Assembly: GCF_016599855.1 (NCBI RefSeq)
Contig: NZ_CP067041.1
Location: forward strand, 868,001 to 932,000
Source of the DNA: Bradyrhizobium diazoefficiens
GTDB taxonomy: Bacteria; Pseudomonadota; Alphaproteobacteria; Rhizobiales; Xanthobacteraceae
Direction: 5' to 3'
DNA: 64,000 nt
Each line of letters starts with the position of its first letter. Positions within the stretch are counted from its first letter, which is position 1. The translations under genes were made by a program, and so were the position numbers. Under the pieces are notes generated by a model. The model was not told the origin of the DNA, did no database searches, and worked only from the letters and a program-made list of their open reading frames with translations. Of the stretch, positions 35,317 through 43,648 are shown one piece after another.

Positions 35317-36324
35317 ATGAGCAATCGCGATATCATCGTAATCGGCGGGTCGGCTGGGGCAACCGCTCCGCTGAAGCAGATCTTGGGCCGGCTCCCGGCA
35401 GACCTTCCGGCCGCGGTCTTCATCGTCCTGCACATACCGGCTCAGGGGATTGGCATTCTCGCGACCGTTGCCAGTGCGGCCGGCAAGCTACCGGTCCGCC
35501 AGGCGGAAAACGGCATGCCCATTGAGAATGGGCATGTTTATCTGGCGACGCCCGATCGGCACCTTCTGCTCGCCGCCGACCACATCGTGCTCGGCCGCGG
35601 CCCCCGGGAGAATATGGCCCGCCCGGCGATCGATCCCTTATTCCGTTCGGCCGCAATGCATTATGGGCCGCGGGTGATCGGAGTGGTACTGAGTGGATTG
35701 CTCTCGGACGGGGCCGCCGGTCTGAACGCGATCAAGCGCTGCGGGGGGATCACCCTGGTTCAGGATCCAGCCGATGCCATTGCCGATGAAATGCCCTTGC
35801 ACGCGCTTGAGGCGACCACCGTCGATTTGTGCGTTCCCGGCCTCAGGATCGGCGATGTTCTCTCGGATTTAGCGAGGGAGGCGCCAGCCGCGGCCCTGCC
35901 GATCCCGCCCGACATTCGTCTCGAAATCGAAATCGCAGCCGGCGAACGGATCGACAGCGAACGGCTTGTCGACGTTGCCAAACCCGCGGCGCTGACATGC
36001 CCGAGTTGTGGCGGCGTCCTGTCCGAAATCCAGGGCACCCGCCCGTTGCGTTTCCGCTGCCAGGTGGGTCATGCCTTCACGGCGAATACCCTTGCCAAGG
36101 AGCAGGAGTGCCGGGTCGATGAGGCGCTGCGTGTGGCGCTTCGCATCATCGAGGAACGCGCGGAGCTTGTGCATCGGATGGCCGCCGATGCTCGCCAGAG
36201 CGGCCGCGGGGCGGTTGCCGAAATGTACCGGCAGCGCGCGGCCGAATACCGCGAACACGCCGACATGATTCGGCTTGCCGTCCTCCAGTCAATGGATCAC
36301 ACGGCCGGCAAACGCGCGAAGTAG
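35317..36324 (+). CDS. Stand-alone CheB methylesterase-type protein with C-terminal zinc-ribbon-like domain
   Basis: The 335-residue protein lacks the usual receiver domain. The CheB catalytic domain covers residues 1-195, with the Ser of IVIGGSAGATAPLKQI, the His of FIVLHIPAQG and the Asp of VVLSGLLSDGAAGL. After a linker come two Cys pairs (TCPSCGGVLSE and FRCQVGHAF), likely a metal site, and a basic helical tail. Such proteins deamidate or demethylate receptor glutamates, but no receptors are encoded nearby. The ATG at 35317 directly begins the domain. A helical 92-residue protein follows after 10 bp. Confidence 0.85.
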   Translation: MSNRDIIVIGGSAGATAPLKQILGRLPADLPAAVFIVLHIPAQGIGILATVASAAGKLPVRQAENGMPIENGHVYLATPDRHLLLAADHIVLGRGPRENMARPAIDPLFRSAAMHYGPRVIGVVLSGLLSDGAAGLNAIKRCGGITLVQDPADAIADEMPLHALEATTVDLCVPGLRIGDVLSDLAREAPAAALPIPPDIRLEIEIAAGERIDSERLVDVAKPAALTCPSCGGVLSEIQGTRPLRFRCQVGHAFTANTLAKEQECRVDEALRVALRIIEERAELVHRMAADARQSGRGAVAEMYRQRAAEYREHADMIRLAVLQSMDHTAGKRAK

Positions 36325-36334
36325 GAGGCCGACA

Positions 36335-36613
36335 ATGGCATTGTCATCCGCCGACGTCGCCGGGCAATTGCGCCTTGAGCGACAGCATCTCGTCAAAGCC
36401 AACCAAAACATCGAAGAGGGGCGAAAACGGCTGGTTGATCAAGAGCAACGGCTCGCTACGCTATTGAGTAGTCGCCACGACACGCACCAAGCCGAGCGGT
36501 TCATCGACCTTCTGAAACGGATCCTCGCGCAATGGGAGCGACATCGTTTCCTGATCGAGCAGCGCGTCGGATATCTCGAGGCGCAGTTTGATCGGCCGTC
36601 GCCGGGCGCCTGA
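36335..36613 (+). CDS. Small helical protein (92 aa), CheB-linked
   Basis: The sequence is almost wholly helical and charged, with coiled-coil tendency (LRLERQHLVKANQNIEEGRK, then RFIDLLKRILAQWERHRFLI). GGAGG lies eight bases before the ATG at 36335, and the gene begins 10 bp after the cheB stop, so they form one transcript. It has no signal peptide or membrane helix. It may bind the signalling proteins around it; this is inferred from position only. Confidence 0.7.
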   Translation: MALSSADVAGQLRLERQHLVKANQNIEEGRKRLVDQEQRLATLLSSRHDTHQAERFIDLLKRILAQWERHRFLIEQRVGYLEAQFDRPSPGA

Positions 36614-36624
36614 GGCAAACTTGG

Positions 36625-36813
36625 TCACTTGGTGAGCGGCTTTGAAAGGGACGCCGCACGAGCCCGATAGATGTGCAATTCGATCGAGAAATTCGACTGG
36701 CGCGCTCTTTCAAGGCATCCGGCGCGCTCGTTGCGGAGCTCGATTGCGCGATCGATCGCGCGTTGCGCCCGATCCAGCAAGTCCAATGTCTCGTCGCTGA
36801 ATGGGAGGCCCAT
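36625..36813 (-). CDS. Small helical hypothetical protein (62 aa)
   Basis: The protein MGLPFSDETLDLLDRAQRAI continues with DRAIELRNERAGCLERARQS, a charged helical pattern similar in style to the 92-residue protein facing it. AGGAG lies about 11 bases before the ATG at 36813. It converges with that gene with only 11 bp between stops. No other support exists, so the call is tentative. Confidence 0.45.
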   Translation of the reverse strand: MGLPFSDETLDLLDRAQRAIDRAIELRNERAGCLERARQSNFSIELHIYRARAASLSKPLTK

Positions 36814-36901
36814 CGCACGTTCCGCTCCTGTGCAGGCGGGAGCGCGGAGACTCTCAGCCACCAGCGCCTACAGCGAATGCGTGCCGATGATGGAAACAAC
36901 C

Positions 36902-37123
36902 TTATACGAACTCTTGAAGGGACGCGAATATTCTGTTGGCCCTGACCGGCGTCGGGTCCGGGATCGGCGGCCGACGAACCTCCTGAAGGTGTCTCGCAGG
37001 CACCGGTTCCTGCAGCAGCTTTCGCGAGAGTGCGATCAACTCGCTCGTTCTGGCCAGCAGCACCTGGTCAGCGTGCCGGTCAGGCCGGAAAATGACGGGT
37101 GCAGGAGCGTCCGGCGACGGCAT
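36902..37123 (-). CDS. Small hypothetical protein (73 aa), tentative
   Basis: The frame reads MPSPDAPAPVIFRPDRHADQ, then VLLARTSELIALSRKLLQEP and ends NRIFASLQEFV. One amphipathic helix lies between proline-rich ends. A GGAAC-N17-TT sequence (37155-37178, minus strand) lies about 30 bp upstream; it is one base shorter than the usual stress-promoter spacing. The ribosome site is weak. The 228 bp between this gene and the kinase fusion hold no other frame. Confidence 0.35.
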   Translation of the reverse strand: MPSPDAPAPVIFRPDRHADQVLLARTSELIALSRKLLQEPVPARHLQEVRRPPIPDPTPVRANRIFASLQEFV

Positions 37124-37351
37124 GGCTAGAGATCCCGACAGCAATATTCTTGTTAACCCGCGACGGCCAGAAAGTTCCCGGAATTCGCGAGTTCAAGCCG
37201 GCCTACGAGGAATGCGGGCCGCGCTCGTCGATTTAAGTCAATGCGACTGGCGTTGTCCGGACGGAGCACTTTGCCTTTTTAGCTATTGGGCTAATGTCAC
37301 TTTCTGCTACTGCAGATGGTGTGTGAGCACCGAAGTGGAGCCGTCGCAGCC

Positions 37352-40300
37352 ATGATTCAAATCGGCAATCCGCCGACGGAAAGGGGAAGTCAGCCGAAGT
37401 CTCCTCTGGTAATCGGTGTCGGCGCCTCCGCAAGCGAAATCGGCAGTGTCGAACGCTTCTTCTCGAAGCTGACGCTGCGGCCCGATCAGGCCCTGGTTCT
37501 GGTGTTGCAGCATCACGAGGCCTTCGACGACGCCCGGCTGCGCGAAATCCTTCGGACCTCGGGCGGCGGCAAGCTTGCCGATTTGAAAAACGGCGGCGTG
37601 ATCGAAGGCGGCGCAATTTACCTCTGCCCGAAGGCGATGATCACCACCCTGCAAGGCGACCGGTTTTCGGTCAGAAAGGCCGAGCAGGAGCCCGGTGAGC
37701 GCGCCACCATCGACAGTTTCCTGGTATCCCTGGCCGAGGAACGGGCCGAGCAGTCGATCGGCGTGATGCTGGCCGGCACCGATGGTGACGGCACGCTGGG
37801 CACCGCCACGCTGAAAGACCGCGGCGGGCTCGCGATCGCCGAGAGCGGCGGCAATCATGACGAGGGCAGCACGCCGGCCGCAATCGCCGACTACGTGATG
37901 GCGCCGGAGGAAATCCCGGACCATATCCAGGCTTACGCGCTGCATCTGCGGCGTCTGGAAGCTAAGCACGGAGTTGACGCGATCCTCGCCGATGCGGCCG
38001 CGTCTCTGTCGCAGATCGCCGACGTCCTGCGCAACAGGACCGGCAATGACTTTCACGGCTACAAGCAGAACACGTTTCTTCGCCGCGTGCAGCGGCGCAT
38101 GCAGGTGAATCAGATCGAGGAGATCGCCGCCTATGTCGATTACCTCAAAGCCGACAGGGCAGAGCCCCAGCATCTCTTTAACGACCTCTTGATCGGTGTC
38201 ACTGAATTCTTCCGCGACAAGCGCGAATTCGAAATGCTCGAAACCCAGGTTATTCCAAAAATCCTGGAAGGAAAGAGCACGGGGCAGCAGCTTCGCGTGT
38301 GGGTGCTGGGCTGCGCCACGGGCGAGGAGGCCTATTCGATCGGAATCCTGCTGCGCGAGCATCTGGCCAAGCTCGATTCAGCGCCGCAGGTCCAGATTTT
38401 CGCGACCGATATCGACGGCCGGGCGCTGGCGGCGGCGCGAGTCGGGCGCTACCGCACCCACATCGAGGCCGACATAACGCCGGAGCGGCTGGCGCGCTGG
38501 TTCGTGCGTGAAGGTGACACCTATTGCGTGGTGAAGGAGCTGCGCGAGATGTGCATCTTCTCGCAGCACAACGTCATTAAGGATGCTCCTTTCTCGCGGC
38601 TGGATCTCGTCTCCTGCCGCAATCTCCTGATCTATCTGAATGCGGAGCTTCAGAATCGGGTGATCCCGCTGTTTCACTTCGCGCTGCTGCCCGATCGCTT
38701 CCTGTTTCTGGGCAATTCCGAGAACGTCACACAGCATCCGAAACTATTTGCGCCGGTGGACCGCCGGGCCCGCATCTTCAAGAAACTGGACACCGGGACG
38801 CGTCTGCCACCGGAATTTCCGATTACGACGGCGGCGGCACGAGCGGCAACCGAGATGCCTCCGATGCGCGGGCCTGGCAACAATGTCGGACTCGAGCGCC
38901 GGGCCCAGCGCATCGCCGAACGCTATGCGCCCGCCTATGTCATCACCGACGAGAATTTTCACATCCTGCATTTCTCTGGCCGCACCGGACGCTACATCGA
39001 GCCGACCGCCGGCACGGCATCGCTGGATCTGCTGCAGCTCGTGCACCGGGATCTCAGGCTCGAATTGCGTGCGCTGCTCGGCCGTGCCGCCGAGACTGAC
39101 CAAGCTGGCCGTACTGGGCATGTGCAACTGAAGCTGGAAGATCACCATGTGATGGTCGACATCACAGTCGAACCGATCCACGACGGTGCTGACGGTCACC
39201 GCAATTTTGTGGTCCTGTTCAAGGACGGTCCGCTCCGTCCCCCCGAGGGCAGGCAGGACAATCCTGACGCTTTGGTTCGGGCCGAACATGTCGAGCGATT
39301 GGAGAGCGAGTTGCGCGCGAGCCGCGAGCGCCTCCAGGCCACCATCGAAGAGCTCGAGAGCACGAATGAGGAGCTGAAATCCTCCAATGAGGAATATCAG
39401 TCCCTCAACGAGGAGTTGCAATCGGCAAACGAGGAGCTGGAAACCTCGCGCGAGGAGCTGCAGTCCGTCAATGAGGAGCTGACCACCGTCAACGGCGAGC
39501 TGGCGCACCGGGTGCAGGAGCTGACTCGCGCCACCAGCGACCTCAAGAACTTTCTCGAAAGCACTCAGATCGCGACCATTTTCCTGGACAACGATTTGCG
39601 GGTGATGAATTTTACGCCGGCGATCACTCAGGTGCTGCATCTCGTCGAAACGGATATTGGCCGCCCGATTGCGCACATCAAGGCGCGTATTCCCGTCGAA
39701 GATCTCTTCGCAGAAGTTCGCCGCGTGCTTCGTACGCTGGGAAGCGCCGAGTGCGAGCTGAGCGTGCCCGACAGCGGGACACGCTACATCGTGCGGATCC
39801 TGCCCTATCGCAGCATCGATAATTTCATCGCCGGGGTCGTGATCACCTTCATCGACGTCACTGCGATCACGCGTGCGGAAGAGCGGCAGCGCCTGTTGCT
39901 GGCCGAACTTCAGCATCGCGTACGCAACACGCTCGGTGTCGTCCGCTCGATCGCACGACGGTCCGCGGAATCGAGTTCGACGGTCGAGGAATATGCCTCG
40001 CATCTCGACGGCCGCCTGAGCGCGTTCGCGCGGACCCAGGCGCTGGTGACCAGGGATCCCGAAGGTGGGGTCGATCTGGAGTACCTCGTGATCGAGGAAT
40101 TGCTCGCCTACAACGCCCGCGAAGGTGAGCAGGTGAGCGTCTCCGGCCCAACCATCCGCTTTCAGCCGAAGTCCGCTGAAACGTTTGCGCTCGCGATCCA
40201 TGAGCTTGCGACCAATGCACTTAAATATGGCGCCCTGAGCCAGCCATCCGGCCGGCTCGACATCTCCTGGCGCATCGACGAGGCCGTCAATCCGCCACGA

Positions 40301-40504
40301 CTGAACTTTGAATGGCGTGAGCACGCCGGTCCGCCAGTGAAGGCGCCGTTGCGCAAGGGTTTCGGGACCGTTCTTCTGGAGAGCACGCTGGCTTTCGAGT
40401 TCAAGGGGCAGACCGAAATGACATTCAATGGCACCGGGCTGCAATGCACCATCACCCTGCCCTTGAGCAAACGCGCGTTTCATACTCCTGTCGTGGTTAG
40501 TTGA
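37352..40504 (+). CDS. CheB-CheR-PAS-HWE histidine kinase fusion
   Basis: This 1050-residue protein has five parts. A CheB-like domain (about 17-200) has GVGASAS near 24, LQHH and LAGTDGDGT. A CheR methyltransferase (about 210-470) has the SAM loop LGCATGEEAYSIG near 320. A long coiled coil (about 660-725) is made of repeats like NEELKSSNEEYQSLNEEL. A PAS domain covers about 730-840. The kinase has the phospho-site LQHRVRNTL with His near 854, the N-box HELATNALKYGAL and the WRE of the HWE family near 987. It likely senses an unknown signal and phosphorylates FAT GUY or PhyR-type regulators. The crp-like gene overlaps its stop. Confidence 0.9.
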   Translation: MIQIGNPPTERGSQPKSPLVIGVGASASEIGSVERFFSKLTLRPDQALVLVLQHHEAFDDARLREILRTSGGGKLADLKNGGVIEGGAIYLCPKAMITTLQGDRFSVRKAEQEPGERATIDSFLVSLAEERAEQSIGVMLAGTDGDGTLGTATLKDRGGLAIAESGGNHDEGSTPAAIADYVMAPEEIPDHIQAYALHLRRLEAKHGVDAILADAAASLSQIADVLRNRTGNDFHGYKQNTFLRRVQRRMQVNQIEEIAAYVDYLKADRAEPQHLFNDLLIGVTEFFRDKREFEMLETQVIPKILEGKSTGQQLRVWVLGCATGEEAYSIGILLREHLAKLDSAPQVQIFATDIDGRALAAARVGRYRTHIEADITPERLARWFVREGDTYCVVKELREMCIFSQHNVIKDAPFSRLDLVSCRNLLIYLNAELQNRVIPLFHFALLPDRFLFLGNSENVTQHPKLFAPVDRRARIFKKLDTGTRLPPEFPITTAAARAATEMPPMRGPGNNVGLERRAQRIAERYAPAYVITDENFHILHFSGRTGRYIEPTAGTASLDLLQLVHRDLRLELRALLGRAAETDQAGRTGHVQLKLEDHHVMVDITVEPIHDGADGHRNFVVLFKDGPLRPPEGRQDNPDALVRAEHVERLESELRASRERLQATIEELESTNEELKSSNEEYQSLNEELQSANEELETSREELQSVNEELTTVNGELAHRVQELTRATSDLKNFLESTQIATIFLDNDLRVMNFTPAITQVLHLVETDIGRPIAHIKARIPVEDLFAEVRRVLRTLGSAECELSVPDSGTRYIVRILPYRSIDNFIAGVVITFIDVTAITRAEERQRLLLAELQHRVRNTLGVVRSIARRSAESSSTVEEYASHLDGRLSAFARTQALVTRDPEGGVDLEYLVIEELLAYNAREGEQVSVSGPTIRFQPKSAETFALAIHELATNALKYGALSQPSGRLDISWRIDEAVNPPRLNFEWREHAGPPVKAPLRKGFGTVLLESTLAFEFKGQTEMTFNGTGLQCTITLPLSKRAFHTPVVVS

Positions 40505-41250
40505 TGCATCCATCTGTTCCCGATCGGAATGTGGGACGGGCCGTGATTCGGCGCCTGAATGCCTTGCGTCAATTGTCGGCCGAGGCCGTGGCCTCATTCG
40601 AAGTGGCCATGCTCGAAGGTTTGCAACACGCCGGGGCGGGCGAAGACATCATCTCCGATGGAGATCCGGTCGACTGCGTTCGTGTCGTGCTCTCCGGCTG
40701 GCTGTGCCGCTACAAGACACTTGAAGACGGACGGCGCCAGATCGTCAATTTCGTGCTACCGGGCGAGAGCTGCGATGCCCATGCGTTTCTCCTGCCCACG
40801 ATCGATCACTCGATTGCGGCATTGACACCGGTCGTCTATTCCGAAATCAAGCGGGCGCAATATGAAAGGCTCACTGCCGATGATCGCTCGCTGGCTGAAG
40901 CGCTGCTGTGCGAGACGTTGCTGAACAATGCCATCCAGCGTGAATGGGCGATCAATCTCGGCCGCCGCGTGGCCCTGGAGCGTGTGGCCCATCTCTTCTG
41001 CGAGATTTTCGAGCGGCTTCGCCCGGTGGGCTTGGTCGACGGCGACTCCTGCAGCCTGCCCGTCACGCAGATGGATCTGGCTGACGCCACAGGTCTCTCG
41101 GTTGTTCATTTCAACCGGACGCTCCAGGAGTTGCGGGCATCCCGCCTGATCGTGCTGCGCGATCGGACCTTGACGATCAGTGATCTCGATGCGCTCAAGG
41201 CCACCGCCTTGTACTCGCCGAACTATCTTCGACTCTATCGCGGGAAATGA
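40504..41250 (+). CDS. Crp/Fnr family transcriptional regulator (1)
   Basis: The 248-residue protein has an N-terminal cyclic-nucleotide-like beta roll (about 25-130, with GEDIISDGDPVDCVRVVLSG and DGRRQIVNFVLPGESC) and a C-terminal winged helix (about 170-235, LPVTQMDLADATGLSVVHFN). It lacks the clustered N-terminal cysteines of true FNR. Its ATG overlaps the TGA of the kinase fusion (TGATG), so the two are translationally coupled and may act in one pathway. A related regulator lies at 56812. Confidence 0.88.
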   Translation: MHPSVPDRNVGRAVIRRLNALRQLSAEAVASFEVAMLEGLQHAGAGEDIISDGDPVDCVRVVLSGWLCRYKTLEDGRRQIVNFVLPGESCDAHAFLLPTIDHSIAALTPVVYSEIKRAQYERLTADDRSLAEALLCETLLNNAIQREWAINLGRRVALERVAHLFCEIFERLRPVGLVDGDSCSLPVTQMDLADATGLSVVHFNRTLQELRASRLIVLRDRTLTISDLDALKATALYSPNYLRLYRGK

Positions 41251-41319
41251 TTGCGCGGTTCGGGCTGCTCGAGGCAGCTACGCCGCAAGATTCCGTGCCT
41301 GTTAACTTATGAAAATGCC

Positions 41320-41344
41320 GGAACCCGCGGAACCGACAATGTTT
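41320..41344 (+). promoter_or_regulatory. EcfG-like promoter motif (GGAAC-N18-TT)
   Basis: GGAAC at 41320-41324 with GTTT at 41341-41344 fits GGAAC-N18-TT. The next gene starts 43 bp downstream, and the motif argues for the ATG at 41387 as its start because the upstream in-frame ATGs overlap the promoter. Confidence 0.4.
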
Positions 41345-41386
41345 GTGTCTCAACAAAGCCGGTCAATACAACAAAACCTGCTTATT

Positions 41387-41593
41387 ATGACGAAAAAGCG
41401 AAATCGCACGAGACAATCGTACTCGCTCCAAGAGCGGCTGATGCGATCGGCCGAGAAAGCGAGACAGCAGGCGCGTGCCCTGCCAGCGGGGAGGGAGCGC
41501 GAAATATTGCTGCGGCGAGCCAGGCAGGACGAGGTTACGTCGAGCCTGGCAGACTGGTTAACTCTGCCGAATTCAGCGCGCCGCGACGGGTAA
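41387..41593 (+). CDS. Small conserved basic protein (68 aa)
   Basis: The protein MTKKRNRTRQSYSLQERLMR continues SAEKARQQARALPAGREREI and LLRRARQDEVTSSLADWLTL. The block AEKARxxAxxLPxGxEREILLRRARQ is a pattern known from many short Bradyrhizobium proteins. It is soluble, helical and strongly basic, with unknown function. The gap of 180 bp after it, up to the cytochrome gene, shows no further gene. Confidence 0.65.
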   Translation: MTKKRNRTRQSYSLQERLMRSAEKARQQARALPAGREREILLRRARQDEVTSSLADWLTLPNSARRDG

Positions 41594-41775
41594 CAACGGC
41601 GGCTATCGCATTGAGCTGTGGCCATTGGCCAGACGGATCGCGCTTTTCTAATTGAACCTGAGAACGCGACAATGATGGAGCTCCGTCGCGTTTCGGGCGA
41701 TTACTGTGCTTGAATACGCAATGCCCGCGTCGATACGCCGCTCGGGCGCTGAACGCAGTATTAGATTCCGGATGT

Positions 41776-42153
41776 TCACTTCAACGTATAAAGGAACGCC
41801 GCGATGTCGCGCGCGTCCTTCTGCGGAATTCCCATTGTCGGCATCGCATTGCCTGGCAACGCTCGCTGCGGATTTTCGATCCAGTCGGCCATGTTATCCG
41901 GTGAGTTCTGGATGTATCCCGCGATATAGGTACGCGTGCCGATCCGATGTAGCGACGGTCCGACGTTGCCGTCCGCGCCGGTAATGCCGGGAATTTCGTG
42001 ACAAGCGCCGCATCGATATCGTCTGACGAGATCAGTGCCGCGACGGGCATCACCCGTGAAGTTGTCGGGGCCTGCAGCCTTGACTTGCTCGCAGGCTGCC
42101 GCGGCCGTCGCCAGCAGCGAGGCGAGCAACAAGCGTGTAACCGAACTCATCAT
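41776..42153 (-). CDS. c-type cytochrome lipoprotein
   Basis: This 125-residue protein has a lipoprotein signal (MMSSVTRLLLASLLATAAAA then Cys-Glu) and one heme site CGACH. The axial methionine is probably in LPGNAMPTMGIP. Its sequence resembles the cytochrome domain at the end of CtaC in this window (compare GPSLHRIGTRTYIAG with GPDLTHIGSRTTIAA). It is the last gene of the alcohol dehydrogenase operon and likely carries electrons to an oxidase at the periplasmic face of the membrane. Confidence 0.85.
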   Translation of the reverse strand: MMSSVTRLLLASLLATAAAACEQVKAAGPDNFTGDARRGTDLVRRYRCGACHEIPGITGADGNVGPSLHRIGTRTYIAGYIQNSPDNMADWIENPQRALPGNAMPTMGIPQKDARDIAAFLYTLK

Positions 42154-42173
42154 CGGCTGCTCCGGTCCGCCGA

Positions 42174-42809
42174 TCAGGGTTTTTGGCCGAAACTGAAGGT
42201 CTTGGTGGCAGACCACGGGTCGGTCGTCGACACCTGCTCGGTCGGGACCTGCTCAAGTTCGGGAGACAGCGGGCTCGCCGAGAAGGTACGGCCCCATTGG
42301 CGGCTTGGCTCGTTGCTGATCTTCCCAATGTAGGTCACGAGGTCCCAGATCACGCTGTCGGGCAGCACGCCGCCCCAGGCTGGCATTCCGTTCGGCCGGC
42401 CCTGGTAGATGGAGAGATAGATGTTCTCGGGCTGCGACCCATAAGTGAAGGTGTTATTGCTCAATGCCGGTCCCATGCCGCCGCCGCCATTGGCCGCGTG
42501 ACAGCCGACGCAGTTGAAGTTGACATAGTAAGTCATTCCGCGCTGCTCCGCGCCGGGATCGCCTTGCATAGGATTCTTGATCTGGGGCCGATCCGGTTGC
42601 GCTCCGGGGAACAGGTGGCTGACCGGGATCTGCATGAAGACACCGGGCCGGCCGTTGCCGACGGTGCCACCGAAATTCGGGCGCGGCGCGAGCGTCGGCA
42701 TTTGCGCCTCCTGGGACTGCGGCAGCGTCTGCTGGGCAGGCGCGGCGCCGTTCGGCGTGGCTGCCAGAAGCAACGATAGCGCGCTCGCGCGCAGCGCTGG
42801 AGCAGACAT
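42174..42809 (-). CDS. Periplasmic c-type cytochrome
   Basis: The 211-residue protein has a signal peptide (MSAPALRASALSLLLAATPN), a Pro/Gln-rich linker, and one heme motif CVGCH in NFNCVGCHAANGGGGMGPAL. The downstream YQGRPNGMPAWGGVLPDSVI gives the probable axial Met. It does not look like the usual XoxG but occupies its place in the operon, so it probably accepts electrons from the dehydrogenase. Its ATG overlaps the stop of the xoxJ-like gene. Confidence 0.85.
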   Translation of the reverse strand: MSAPALRASALSLLLAATPNGAAPAQQTLPQSQEAQMPTLAPRPNFGGTVGNGRPGVFMQIPVSHLFPGAQPDRPQIKNPMQGDPGAEQRGMTYYVNFNCVGCHAANGGGGMGPALSNNTFTYGSQPENIYLSIYQGRPNGMPAWGGVLPDSVIWDLVTYIGKISNEPSRQWGRTFSASPLSPELEQVPTEQVSTTDPWSATKTFSFGQKP

Positions 42810-43648
42810 CACGGCTGTCCTCCCGAAGCGGTCATGGGCTGATCGACCAGCGGCACGCCGTAACTTCGCAGCAGCGCCGTGATCTCAGATCGATGTTCGT
42901 CGATGAACGCATTCAGCCGGTCGCGCAGGGCGCCGTCGCCTTTGCGCACGCCCATTGCGATGGCGAACTGGAATTGCTGGGGTGCAAAGCGCTCGTAATC
43001 CCGGATCGGCGTGACCGTCAACGGCACCGGCGAGCGCTGCGCGAAATAGCCGGCCAGCGGACCCCACGCAGCGGCGACGTCGATGTCACCATTCTCGACC
43101 GCCTCGATCAGGCGCGCCGGCGGATCGGGCTGGCGATAATCGCCGTAGATCGAGTAGCCGCGGACGTTTTCGACGATGCCCCGTTCGCCGAGCGCTTGCG
43201 CCGGCGGCGGATTGTTGCCGTCGTCGCCGATCAGGTGCACGCCGATCACGAGGTGATGCAGGCGCTGATCGAGCAGTGACGATAAATCGAGATGCTGGTC
43301 CTGCCGCGTGACGAAGACATATGTCGAGCGATAATAGGGCTTCGTGGTTTCCGCGAGATCATAGCCGGCCGGCAAGCCCATCACCACGTCGCATTTGCCC
43401 GCTTTCAGCGTGTTGCGGATGAAACCGCGGCGCTGTGCCCACCAGGTGTAGGACACTTGCTTGCCGAGGTGCTCACCCAGCATGGCAGCGAGCCTGTTTT
43501 CGAATCCCGCGCCGGCGCTGTCCGAAAAAGGCAGATTGTTCGGATCGGCGCAGACGCGGAGATCGCCGTCCGACGCTGCCATCGCGTGGCCCATCAGACT
43601 GATCAGAAGACCAAGGGCAATGCCCGTGAGACTACTTCGAAGGCGCAT
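42809..43648 (-). CDS. xoxJ: XoxJ-like periplasmic binding protein for quinoprotein dehydrogenase
   Basis: The 279-residue protein is of the family 3 solute-binding type found beside methanol dehydrogenases. It has a signal peptide (MRLRSSLTGIALGLLISLMG, cut near AMAAS), LRVCADPNNLPFSDSAGAGF, and DVVMGLPAGYDLAETTKPYY. XoxJ/MxaJ proteins are thought to help activate or assemble the dehydrogenase. It starts inside the 3' end of the dehydrogenase gene (17-bp overlap), confirming coupling. Confidence 0.85.
   Translation of the reverse strand: MRLRSSLTGIALGLLISLMGHAMAASDGDLRVCADPNNLPFSDSAGAGFENRLAAMLGEHLGKQVSYTWWAQRRGFIRNTLKAGKCDVVMGLPAGYDLAETTKPYYRSTYVFVTRQDQHLDLSSLLDQRLHHLVIGVHLIGDDGNNPPPAQALGERGIVENVRGYSIYGDYRQPDPPARLIEAVENGDIDVAAAWGPLAGYFAQRSPVPLTVTPIRDYERFAPQQFQFAIAMGVRKGDGALRDRLNAFIDEHRSEITALLRSYGVPLVDQPMTASGGQP

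Noticed and set aside
37155..37178. Stress promoter for the tentative 73-residue gene
   Set aside because: Spacing to TT is 17 bases, one short of the accepted pattern; kept only as a remark in the gene entry.
38744..40597. Minus-strand open frame of 617 codons
   Set aside because: It is antisense to the kinase fusion; the plus strand carries all domain motifs.
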